Positions 1 to 5,050 of a stretch of DNA of 5,050 bases are shown here, piece by piece (within the stretch, counting starts at the first letter, position 1; each line of letters starts with the position of its first letter). The stretch is from Nitrososphaerota archaeon (lineage in GTDB: Archaea; Thermoproteota; Nitrososphaeria; Nitrososphaerales; CADDZS01), in assembly GCA_027314685.1 (NCBI GenBank), contig DAHVAI010000207.1:1-5050 (forward strand), written 5' to 3'. The translations under genes were made by a program, and so were the position numbers. Below the pieces are notes generated by a model. It worked only from the letters and a program-made list of their open reading frames with translations, did no database searches and was not told the DNA's origin.

Positions 1-231
1 ATTCTCAAGACAATCGCAAGTGGAACTGAGAGACCAACGCACATTATGTACAAAGCAAATCTCTCATGGAAAGTGATGCAGCAATACATGAAGACCCTTG
101 AATCCCAAGGTGTAATCGTTCCGACCGACGAACAAGGCAGACGCATTTACCGTCTCACTGAAAAGGGGTTCAAATTGCTGGAACAGTTCAACTCGGTTCG
201 AGATGGTCTGCTGCTGCCGAGTCTCAGTTGA
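1..231 (+). CDS. Winged-helix DNA-binding protein, HTH_45-like (5' end outside window)
   Basis: The frame is open from the first base of the window and ends at the tga at 229-231, giving 76 visible residues, so the true start lies upstream. The readable protein begins ILKTIASGTERPTHIMYKAN and goes on with LSWKVMQQYMKTLESQGVI, a charged wing turn (PTDEQGRR) and YRLTEKGFKLLEQF. This order (helix, recognition helix beginning at the 'LSW' step, helix, beta wing, 'LTEKG..LL' helix) is typical of the small archaeal winged-helix proteins of the HTH_45 (PF14947) type. Such proteins are usually short, cytoplasmic, probable transcription regulators of about 80-100 residues. The target is unknown. Only about 10-20 residues should be missing. 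A decayed copy of its last third lies at 1070-1147. An ATG at 46 exists, but starting there would remove the first helix, so it is not a likely start. Confidence 0.8.
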   Translation: MLKTIASGTERPTHIMYKANLSWKVMQQYMKTLESQGVIVPTDEQGRRIYRLTEKGFKLLEQFNSVRDGLLLPSLS

Positions 232-251
232 TCACTTCTATACGCGATCTA

Positions 252-269
252 GCAAGACAATCCTCTTGC
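252..269. other. Short inverted repeat after the winged-helix gene
   Basis: GCAAGA and TCTTGC form a 6-bp stem with a 6-base loop about 20 bases after the stop of the winged-helix gene. A 10-bp perfect palindrome, TTCTCGAGAA, follows at 294-303. Neither is followed by a T-run, which archaeal termination normally needs, so a terminator role is only possible. Confidence 0.25.
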
Positions 270-315
270 CTTGGAGCAATCGTGGAGCTGGCGTTCTCGA
301 GAATCTAGTCTTCTC

Positions 316-385
316 CTAACCTCGGAATGCATTTTCCAAAGCTACGTATGCTCGATGCGTATTCGTAAGCAAGAAGATAGGCATA
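316..385 (-). pseudogene. 3' stub of minus-strand gene X (copy 1)
   Basis: Read on the minus strand, this stretch ends in VALENAFRG followed by a tag stop (complement of 316-318). Bases 324-346 match 2091-2113 at 21 of 23 positions. There the minus-strand reading is EALENTFP, in the same frame. The shared reading frame suggests that both are the C-terminal end of one gene that converged on the winged-helix gene. Upstream of the match (beyond about 346) the frame stays open to about 385, but I see no further likeness to copy 2. The stub is therefore cut off or badly eroded just before the vapBC promoter. The function cannot be told from so short a piece. Confidence 0.5.
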
Positions 386-390
386 TTACA

Positions 391-399
391 TTTATATTA
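391..399 (+). promoter_or_regulatory. TATA box of vapBC; leaderless transcript likely
   Basis: TTTATATTA lies in an AT-rich patch with its centre about 25 bases before the vapB ATG at 420. In archaea transcription starts about 25 bases after the TATA centre, which would put the first base of the RNA at or next to the A of the ATG. No Shine-Dalgarno-like sequence precedes the ATG, and an in-frame taa at 411-413 rules out a longer antitoxin. This is a sequence-only inference. Confidence 0.6.
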
Positions 400-419
400 C
401 GATTTACGTTTAATTATGT

Positions 420-665
420 ATGGAAAGACTTGCGTGCGTCTCTTCAAAGGGGCAGGTTGTCATTCCTGCCACAATAAGGAAGAAGCTCGGGAAGCCGAAA
501 ACTGTTCTCATTAGGGAAGAGAAGGGAAAGATCATCATAGAACCAGCGTTGTCATTTATGGAGGCGTTTGGGACCGGCGGCAAGGAAATGCGGCAGGTAG
601 CCAAAGAGATTTATGAGGACAGAAGAAGAGAAGTTGAGTCTGAACGCAAAAAGCTATTTGTTTGA
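420..665 (+). CDS. vapB: AbrB/SpoVT-type antitoxin of a VapBC pair
   Basis: This 81-residue protein has the swapped-hairpin AbrB fold at its N-terminus. Residues 7-24 read VSSKGQVVIPATIRKKLG, the family signature, followed by a second strand set ending KGKIIIEP at residues 35-42. Residues 47-80 form a charged helical tail (KEMRQVAKEIYEDRRREVESERKK), the usual place where such antitoxins wrap around and block their PIN toxin. Family knowledge: the dimeric N-domain binds the operon's own promoter, often more strongly together with the toxin, so autoregulation at the TATA region 391-419 is expected. The start at 420 is the only one possible, because a taa lies in frame at 411-413. The gene overlaps vapC by 53 bases if vapC starts at 613. 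Length and motif order are normal and I see no damage. Confidence 0.9.
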   Translation: MERLACVSSKGQVVIPATIRKKLGKPKTVLIREEKGKIIIEPALSFMEAFGTGGKEMRQVAKEIYEDRRREVESERKKLFV

Positions 666-1041
666 TGCAGGTGTGCTCTCGCTCTTTTACGAGGGCGATC
701 CATATGTAAAGCCCTACTTTGAGAAGGTGTCCTCGCCACGGGCAAACGGATACATCTCAGAAGTCAACCTCGCCGAATTCTATTACAAAGCTGCTTCCAT
801 CAAGGGAATGGTAACTGTTGACGCGTGGTATCGCCAGATACGGCAGTCACACTTGACAATCATTTCTCCTGACGAGAAGATTACTAGAAGAGCTGGGATC
901 TGGAAGCTAAAGCGTAGTGATCTGTCGCTCGCCGATTGCTTCGCCCTAGCTACAACTCAGGAGGTTGCACAAGTACTTCTGACTACCGATTCTGCGCTAA
1001 CGAAAATCAAGGATGTAAAAGCAGTCCTCTTTCGAATATAG
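613..1041 (+). CDS. vapC: PIN-domain ribonuclease toxin VapC
   Basis: This 142-residue protein has the PIN nuclease acidic set, numbered from the ATG at 613. D18 lies in YLFDAGVLS at the end of strand 1, E55 in NLAEFYYKA, D108 in LSLADCFALATT and D126 in LLTTDSAL. VapC toxins use these carboxylates to bind Mg2+ or Mn2+ and cut RNA; known targets in the family are tRNA and rRNA, and the target here is unknown. The frame opens after a stop at 598-600, so the start may be the ATG at 613, overlapping vapB by 53 bases, or the TTG at 634. The TTG gives SLNAKSYLFDAG, closer to the usual few residues before strand 1. All catalytic positions are present, so the toxin should be active. Coupling to vapB by overlap fits co-translation and control by the antitoxin. 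Confidence 0.88.
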   Translation: MRTEEEKLSLNAKSYLFDAGVLSLFYEGDPYVKPYFEKVSSPRANGYISEVNLAEFYYKAASIKGMVTVDAWYRQIRQSHLTIISPDEKITRRAGIWKLKRSDLSLADCFALATTQEVAQVLLTTDSALTKIKDVKAVLFRI

Positions 1042-1069
1042 GTGAAAGTAATCCAATTGAAAATATTTG

Positions 1070-1147
1070 CAAGAATGAAAAGACTACCAGCTCATAAGTA
1101 AAGGATTCAAATAGTTAGAACAATTTAACTCGGTTCGAGATGGGCTG
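1070..1147 (+). pseudogene. Decayed C-terminal copy of the winged-helix gene
   Basis: Bases 1070-1147 align without gaps to 133-210 in the intact gene (constant offset of 937). Over 1088-1147, 45 of 60 bases agree, and the best part is the run AACTCGGTTCGAGATGG. Read in the matching frame it gives YQLISKGFK, a stop, then LEQFNSVRDGLIL and a stop, against YRLTEKGFKLLEQFNSVRDGLLL in the intact gene. There is a tga at 1076 and a tag at 1112. The N-terminal two thirds, including the recognition helix, are absent. It begins about 30 bases after the vapC stop, so the vapBC module or its flank probably replaced the rest. Confidence 0.75.
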
Positions 1148-1167
1148 ATTCTTTAGAGTGCGATCTA

Positions 1168-1198
1168 GTACCCAGTCCGCTTGATTAGTAAACTAGTC
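1168..1198 (+). repeat. Left terminal inverted repeat of the IS630 element
   Basis: It pairs with 2039-2069, with mismatches at only 4 of 31 positions. The inner part, 1180-1201, is itself an inverted repeat: CTTGATTAGT and ACTAGTCAAG pair over 10 bp with one G-T pair. The end could therefore fold into a hairpin. Confidence 0.85.
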
Positions 1199-1253
1199 AA
1201 GCAATAGTTCTTGACCCTCTGTGATACGTTCCGATATTCCGTAACAAAGCTGT

Positions 1254-2048
1254 ATGGTTAGACCCTCTGTCCAAATTGTTCTCAGTGAGACGGAGAGGCA
1301 GTCTCTTATGAGAACGATACAGCCAACACTGCAACATCGCTACGTCCAAAGGGCGAAGGTGATCCTCATGGCTGCAGAGGGGAAGAGCAATGAAGAGCTT
1401 CGACCTGAAACCGCACCAGCGCAGGATGCGAATCTTCTCTTCCAAAGAAGATCCGGAATTTGAGAGGAAGGAGCTTGAGATGTGTGATCTGTACATCAAC
1501 CCACCTCAAAACAGCGCAGTAATATGTGTCGATAAGAAGCCAGCAAACTAATCTCGTGAGAGGATACATGCCTCTGAGCGAAGTGTGAATGGGATCGAGA
1601 AAATAGACTTCAATTACGTGAGACATGGCGTACTGAATCTCTTTGCTGCGTTCAAGGTCGATAACGGAAGGTCTTCGGGAAGACATCTGAGAAGAGGAAA
1701 GCACCCGACCTCCTTGAGTTTCTCAAAGATGTGTATTCAAGGTGGAGCTTGCCTACGCGAGAACTGCACATCATTTTGGACAACTATGGAACTCACACGA
1801 GCTAACTCGTCGATGAGTGGCTCGAAGCCCATCCTGACTTCAAGCTTCACTTCACGCCAACTCATACTTCATGGCTGAACCAAGTAGAACTGTGGTTCAG
1901 CATCCTTTACAGGCAAGCTCTCCAGCGAGGAGATTTCAAATCGAGGGAGAATTTAGCTCACAAGCTGGTCGAATTCATCGAAATCTACAACTCGAAGGCA
2001 AAGCCATTCGCTTGGACATACAAAGACACACCTCTGAAGATTAGTTGA
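1254..2048 (+). pseudogene. IS630-family DDE transposase, deleted and frameshifted
   Basis: Three pieces in two frames make one IS630 transposase. Piece one (1254-1398) gives MVRPSVQIVLSETERQ... and YVQRAKVILMAAEGKSNEEL, the start of the helix-turn-helix domain. Piece two (1399-1670, another frame) starts with DLKPHQRRMRIF, goes on to NPPQNSAVICVDKKPAN, has a taa at 1549, then YVRHGVLNLFAAFKVDNG. Piece three (1671-2048, back in the first frame) gives VFGKTSEKRKAPDLLEFL, LHIILDNYGTHTS, a taa at 1803, then DFKLHFTPTHTSWLNQVELW and a tga at 2046. The catalytic triad is kept: D in CVDKK (codon 1531), D in ILDNYG (1779) and E in NQVELW (1887). Compared with the usual family order, about 75 residues between SNEEL and LKPH are gone, covering most of the DNA-binding region. 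Deletion, a one-base loss near 1670 and two stops make it non-functional. Confidence 0.88.
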
Positions 2049-2069
2049 TTAATCAAGCGGACTGTGTAC
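2039..2069 (-). repeat. Right terminal inverted repeat of the IS630 element
   Basis: This is the complement of the left end, GTACACAGTCCGCTTGATTA reading inward. It contains a perfect 12-bp palindrome, TTGATTAATCAA (2045-2056), and overlaps the transposase stop codon at 2046-2048, so the coding region runs into the repeat. Confidence 0.85.
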
Positions 2070-2360
2070 TAGTTCTTAGGCAGCTTTGAGGGAATGTATT
2101 TTCCAAAGCTTCGCCTGTCAGATCATTCTCCTCTGATTTACTCATTTGCCTGTAGCTTTCAAGAAGGCTCGAAGTGGCTCCTAGAATGATGTCAGATACT
2201 CGGCTAGGCTTCTCCGCATCGATAACCATTATGCTGTATTGCTTTGCAAGGTCTTGAGCTCCGTCAAGGAACCGGGGACAAAAACGAGAATCGCGCTCGT
2301 AGGCTCAATGTCGAACTTTTTACATACATCGTAATCACCTCCATGGCAAAGCCATTGCTT
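2053..2360 (-). pseudogene. Broken minus-strand gene X (copy 2), function unknown
   Basis: On the minus strand an open frame from about 2360 down to 2270 reads KQWLCHGGDYDVCKKFDI then EPTSAILVFVPGS. One frame change in the stretch 2265-2275 leads into LDGAQDLAKQYSIMVIDAEK, then PSRVSDIILGATSSLLESYR and ending EALENTFPQ. The joined reading looks like real protein: a hydrophobic strand (AILVFV), an amphipathic helix, a second strand (YSIMVID) and a helix. That alternating pattern resembles the C-terminal half of restriction-endonuclease-like or Rossmann-type folds, but I do not recognise the family. A stop at 2361-2363 blocks extension upstream, with no start codon. At the other end the frame now runs into the insertion sequence and stops at 2053-2055. 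Copy 1 keeps what looks like the natural end at 316. It is a pseudogene, and no promoter is apparent. Confidence 0.55.
2091..2113. repeat. 23-bp direct repeat of 324-346
   Basis: GGAATGTATTTTCCAAAGCT(TCG) matches 324-346 at 21 of 23 bases. Both copies read ALEN(T/A)F on the minus strand in the same frame, so this is best seen as the conserved end of gene X in two copies. It ties the 232-400 region to the sequence flanking the insertion element. Confidence 0.7.
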
Positions 2361-2503
2361 CTAAAGTGGGACAAATGCAGGTGGGAGAGTAAAAACTCTG
2401 TGATCACGCAAGATAGAAAGAACACGATAGAAGCTCACACCACTAAAATTCCAATTCTGGTCCAAACACCGGGAAACGGAATCATGTGACAAGCCAAGCA
2501 ACG

Positions 2504-2512
2504 ATATATAAT
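2504..2512 (+). promoter_or_regulatory. TATA box of the surface-protein operon
   Basis: ATATATAAT, within GATATATAATAC, is the best archaeal TATA element in the window. Its centre is about 45 bases before the ATG at 2553, so transcription should begin near 2533 and leave a leader of about 20 bases. The leader has no clear Shine-Dalgarno sequence. The rest of 2364-2500 holds no gene that I can support. Confidence 0.6.
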
Positions 2513-2552
2513 ACGAATAGGGTCTGATTCCGAGCACAAGATCTCGCTTATC

Positions 2553-4103
2553 ATGCATGAGATGAATCTATTCTTGCGAACTATCTCACAATCTCGACGA
2601 AGAGGGAAGCGTGCCATCAGCGAAATTATAGCTGCGCTTCTCCTCATACTCATTACCGTCTCGTTAGGCGTGACAGTTCTTTTCTTCTCAACGACCCAGT
2701 TGGATACACTAAGTACCAACTTTGTGAACTTGATGAGTGGTCAAGGTCAGGCAATCTCTGACAACATGGCTGTGGAACAGGTTCAATTCGAGACATCCCT
2801 GTACGGCAGTTCCCAGTATGTACCGATTTCCATTTCCAACACGATCGCAAGCACGACTCCTGCGCCGTTTCAACAACTTGTGACAATAGATCCTGCACTC
2901 TACACCAGCAGCGAAGCAACAGACCTTGGAAACATTAGATTCTATTCTACGTTGGCGGGTAATACCTTTTACAATCCTCTAAATTCTTGGCTAGAGTCTG
3001 TCTCAAGCACGCCTGCGAATGGAGCAACATCGGCAAATTTCTGGATTAATCTTCCCAGTGGTATTGGAGCTTCCTCGTCTACGACGATATACATGGTCTT
3101 TCAATCCACTGGCACTGAATTTGACGGCATTGTCGCAGGGGAGGCTCCTCAACTCAGTGCAACATACGGTGAATACGACAACGGGGCATCAGTCTTTCTA
3201 GCGTATTTTAACGGTAACACGCCGACTTCAGATTTCTCAACCTACTCGGGATACTCAATCGCATCAGCCGCGGGAGTTTCCTATACAACAGGCGTGGTGA
3301 ATGCTCTGCACGTGACCGGTTACAGTAGTGCTAACCCAGATCTTGTTTTCAATGTTCCTTTGTCCAACTCACCAATGATAGCCGAGGCAAACGTGGAGAG
3401 CCCAGGCTCAGTTACGCCCGGAACTGATTCGGGCGAAACTGGCTTTGTCAATAACGCGGTAGCAAACTCAGTCAACAATGCAATCTCTGTCAATATGGGA
3501 TACGGAGCATCCTACTTGAATCTGGACTATATCAATGGAGGCACTTCTACTGTTGATCTATCTGCCCAAGGCACAGCCACGACATCGTGGACATACAGTA
3601 GCACTTCGTATCTCGGGCCGACAAGCACCTCATACAGTGGATACAACGCACCCCAGCTCTACTCGATAGCAGGAGGATACACAGCAACTGCTACCGTGAA
3701 CCCACTTTCAGGTGCCACAAATGTCTACTTTGGAGTTGTTTCAGATACGACTGCAACTTACACTGTGAACGAATACTACAACTGGGGTCGAGTAAGAGCG
3801 TATCCGCCGTCAGGAGTGATGCCAACAGCGACGCCGGGGACTTTACAGACAACAAGCGGGAATGTCGCAAACATCTTTCTCAGAAATGATGGCACCACTC
3901 AGATCGAGATATCAGCAGTCTATCTCATATCGACGACCAATAACACAGTCATAACCAAAGTAGGTTACTCCCCCGCTTTGACCGTCAATCAAGGTTCTTT
4001 CGTTGAGCTTTCAATCAACTATGGTTACGTGATCGATACGCCATATACCTTCACTGTAGTTGCTCAAGATTCAAGTAAGGTGAGTTACACTGCGCTTGCA
4101 TAA
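2553..4103 (+). CDS. Class III signal-peptide surface protein: pilin core with inserted DUF2341/LamG-like module
   Basis: This 516-residue exported protein has four parts. Residues 14-24 (SRRRGKRAISE) followed by a hydrophobic segment at 25-45 form an archaeal type IV pilin/archaellin signal. A PibD-type prepilin peptidase would cut at about A21/I22, leaving the hydrophobic helix for membrane anchoring or filament assembly. Residues 66-96 look like the first strand of a small pilin head (DNMAVEQVQF). From about 105 to 205 comes a DUF2341-like domain: FQQLVTID, then W146/E148 (NSWLESV), W164 (ANFWINLP) and TTIYMVF. From 205 to about 400, ATYGEYDNGASVF opens a LamG-like beta-rich region, as often follows DUF2341. 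Residues 437-516 (NVANIFLRNDG, ISAVYL, PYTFTVVAQD) look like the rest of the pilin head. I see no cysteine. The ATG at 2562 is an alternative start. It is the first gene of an operon and overlaps the next gene by 8 bases. Partner or ligand unknown; carbohydrate binding is a guess from LamG-type folds. Confidence 0.8.
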   Translation: MHEMNLFLRTISQSRRRGKRAISEIIAALLLILITVSLGVTVLFFSTTQLDTLSTNFVNLMSGQGQAISDNMAVEQVQFETSLYGSSQYVPISISNTIASTTPAPFQQLVTIDPALYTSSEATDLGNIRFYSTLAGNTFYNPLNSWLESVSSTPANGATSANFWINLPSGIGASSSTTIYMVFQSTGTEFDGIVAGEAPQLSATYGEYDNGASVFLAYFNGNTPTSDFSTYSGYSIASAAGVSYTTGVVNALHVTGYSSANPDLVFNVPLSNSPMIAEANVESPGSVTPGTDSGETGFVNNAVANSVNNAISVNMGYGASYLNLDYINGGTSTVDLSAQGTATTSWTYSSTSYLGPTSTSYSGYNAPQLYSIAGGYTATATVNPLSGATNVYFGVVSDTTATYTVNEYYNWGRVRAYPPSGVMPTATPGTLQTTSGNVANIFLRNDGTTQIEISAVYLISTTNNTVITKVGYSPALTVNQGSFVELSINYGYVIDTPYTFTVVAQDSSKVSYTALA

Positions 4104-5050
4104 GTCTAGGCGAAGAGGAGTGAGTGCTATCATCGGTACGCTTTTCTTCGTATTGATACTATTCATTGCAATTTCTGTCTTCGTAATGATGTTCAATTCG
4201 TTCAATAACTACGCAAGTACTCTGAAGGCGGTAAACCAGCAAACTGTTCAGAATAACGAGACACATGTATCGCTAAGTAATTTTGCTTTCGGATCAGCTG
4301 CTGGAATAAGCTCGCCGGGCTCAACTTCTGCGGCATCTTCCACTTCGCTCACTTCCCAAACCAAGATTGCATACTCGCAGGGTCTGTGGTGGTTGTTCTA
4401 TAGTGATGGTATCACCGGTGCTGGTAGAGACATCTATTATCAGACATCTCCAGATGGATCGACTTGGTCCACGCCAACTGTAGTTACTGGAAGTGGAAAT
4501 TCTGGCGGAGGGTCGGGTTATGGATACGACTTCAGCATCTACCAGAGCGGCAGCACAATTTATTATGTTCTGGTCTTTGGAAATCACTTCTACTGGCGTT
4601 ACGGCACGATGTCTCCCGCGGGCTCAATTTCATGGTCCATCGGACAAACCGCGATATCAATCAGTCCAAATTCCATAAACGAATATGCTGCGATAGTTGA
4701 GGATAACCAGGGAAACCTCTATGTCGCGCTGAATTCGCACAACGGAGGAACCTATTACATTCAGCTATGGGAGGATCCTGTCGGAACGTCAAGAACAACG
4801 TGGAGTTCTCTGATCAATATCACAGTGACGGCCACCGATTCGGTTCCGATATTGGTTCCCACGCCCACTGGTGTTGCATTGGTTTACGGCTCGGGTGCGA
4901 CGACAGGTCAGGTATACATCACCTACACTACGTTTGCGAACCCTAGCGTCTGGAGCCCGACAGTTTCACCTTCTTTCAATTATGCAATGGATAACTCCTC
5001 GGCGACAGAGATCGGGAACACGATATACTTTGCTGGTGTCTGTTCTGCAA
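4096..5050 (+). CDS. Class III signal-peptide protein with beta-propeller-like ectodomain (3' end outside window)
   Basis: The frame is open from a stop at 4081-4083 to the window end, giving 318 residues from the TTG at 4096. No ATG comes early enough; TTG is chosen because it keeps the signal HKSRRRGVSAIIG whole. A GGTGA at 4079-4083 could serve as ribosome site, though 12 bases away. CTG 4090 is the other option. Residues 5-8 (RRRG) and a hydrophobic helix at 11-33 form a pilin-type signal, with cutting likely after G8. An S/T/A/G-rich linker lies at about 72-90. From about 92 the protein has repeating beta units whose ends carry a conserved Trp: SPDGSTWS (W124), GSISWS (W180), RTTWSS (W236) and PSVWSP (W286). 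The spacings are 56, 56 and 50 residues, and the first unit resembles a sialidase/BNR Asp-box. This pattern fits four blades of a beta-propeller. Enzymatic activity cannot be claimed; glycan or protein binding is possible. It is cotranslated with the preceding gene. Confidence 0.78.
   Translation, partial: MHKSRRRGVSAIIGTLFFVLILFIAISVFVMMFNSFNNYASTLKAVNQQTVQNNETHVSLSNFAFGSAAGISSPGSTSAASSTSLTSQTKIAYSQGLWWLFYSDGITGAGRDIYYQTSPDGSTWSTPTVVTGSGNSGGGSGYGYDFSIYQSGSTIYYVLVFGNHFYWRYGTMSPAGSISWSIGQTAISISPNSINEYAAIVEDNQGNLYVALNSHNGGTYYIQLWEDPVGTSRTTWSSLINITVTATDSVPILVPTPTGVALVYGSGATTGQVYITYTTFANPSVWSPTVSPSFNYAMDNSSATEIGNTIYFAGVCSA

Larger units (their letters stand above)
1168..2069 (+). mobile_element. 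IS630-family insertion sequence, internally deleted
   Basis: The ends are imperfect inverted repeats of about 31 bp (1168-1198 and 2039-2069, 27 of 31 matching), beginning GTAC(C/A)CAGTCCGCTTGATTA. Outside them lie CTA on the left (1165-1167) and TAG on the right (2070-2072). This is what insertion into a CTAG with duplication of the central TA would leave, the target preference known for IS630 itself. If the TA pairs at 1169-1170 and 2067-2068 are taken as the duplication instead, the element is 1171-2066. It holds one broken DDE transposase gene. The 902-bp length is about 230 bp below what a full-length transposase would need, which matches the part missing from the gene. It probably cannot move on its own, but the ends look good enough to be moved by a related enzyme. 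Confidence 0.85.

Noticed and set aside
271..477. Plus-strand open frame of 68 residues
   Set aside because: It crosses the vapBC promoter and the vapB start in another frame and looks like chance.
1042..1069. Possible further likeness of this stretch to the middle of the winged-helix gene
   Set aside because: A few shared bases (GTAATC) need gaps to align and give no matching protein reading.
1366..1704. Minus-strand open frame of 112 residues
   Set aside because: It lies wholly antisense to the transposase remnant, which explains the sequence; the translation shows no protein-like pattern.
2386..2399. Hairpin AGAGT-AAAA-ACTCT as a terminator
   Set aside because: The stem is only 5 bp, with no T-run after it on either strand and no gene ending beside it.
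2244..2489. Plus-strand open frame of 81 residues
   Set aside because: It is antisense to the gene X remnant and its translation is charged and irregular with no recognisable motif; there is no promoter before it.
2361..2558. Minus-strand open frame as the upstream part of gene X
   Set aside because: It ends at the wrong place and frame to join the gene X reading without a further frame change, and it runs over the TATA box of the surface-protein operon.
1..5050. CRISPR arrays, tRNA or rRNA genes, replication origin
   Set aside because: No regularly spaced repeats, no cloverleaf-like sequence and no conserved rRNA stretches were seen by reading both strands.

Overview
The window reads as archaeal chromosome, most likely Nitrososphaerota (Thaumarchaeota) or a near relative. 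The evidence is a winged-helix gene of the archaeal HTH_45 type, an AbrB/PIN (VapBC) toxin-antitoxin pair behind a TATA box placed for a leaderless transcript, and two large exported proteins with class III (type IV pilin/archaellin) signal peptides, one carrying a DUF2341 module. The lineage is inferred from protein style only; no rRNA or tRNA gene is present.

Layout. Positions 1-231 hold the 3' part of a winged-helix regulator gene. Positions 232-419 are a short intergenic stretch with the 3' stub of a minus-strand gene ('gene X') and the promoter of the next operon. Positions 420-1041 hold vapB and vapC, which overlap. Positions 1070-1147 hold a decayed second copy of the end of the winged-helix gene. 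Positions 1168-2069 are an IS630-family insertion sequence. It keeps good terminal inverted repeats and all three DDE residues, but its transposase has lost its middle and carries two frame changes and two stops. Positions 2053-2360 (minus strand) hold a broken gene X whose 3' end matches the stub at 316-346. Positions 2504-2512 are a TATA box, followed by a two-gene operon (2553-4103 and 4096 to beyond the window end).

How it fits together. The left half is a scrap-yard built from a duplicated convergent gene pair, winged helix (+) and gene X (-). The toxin-antitoxin module sits between the two copies, and the insertion sequence landed in a CTAG site of the second copy. The right half is an intact surface-protein operon. 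The first protein looks like a small pilin with a DUF2341/LamG-like module inserted in its middle. The second is a pilin-like membrane anchor with an apparent beta-propeller, whose blade-end tryptophans recur every 50-56 residues. Together they could form or decorate a cell-surface filament or adhesin. This is the part most worth following up.
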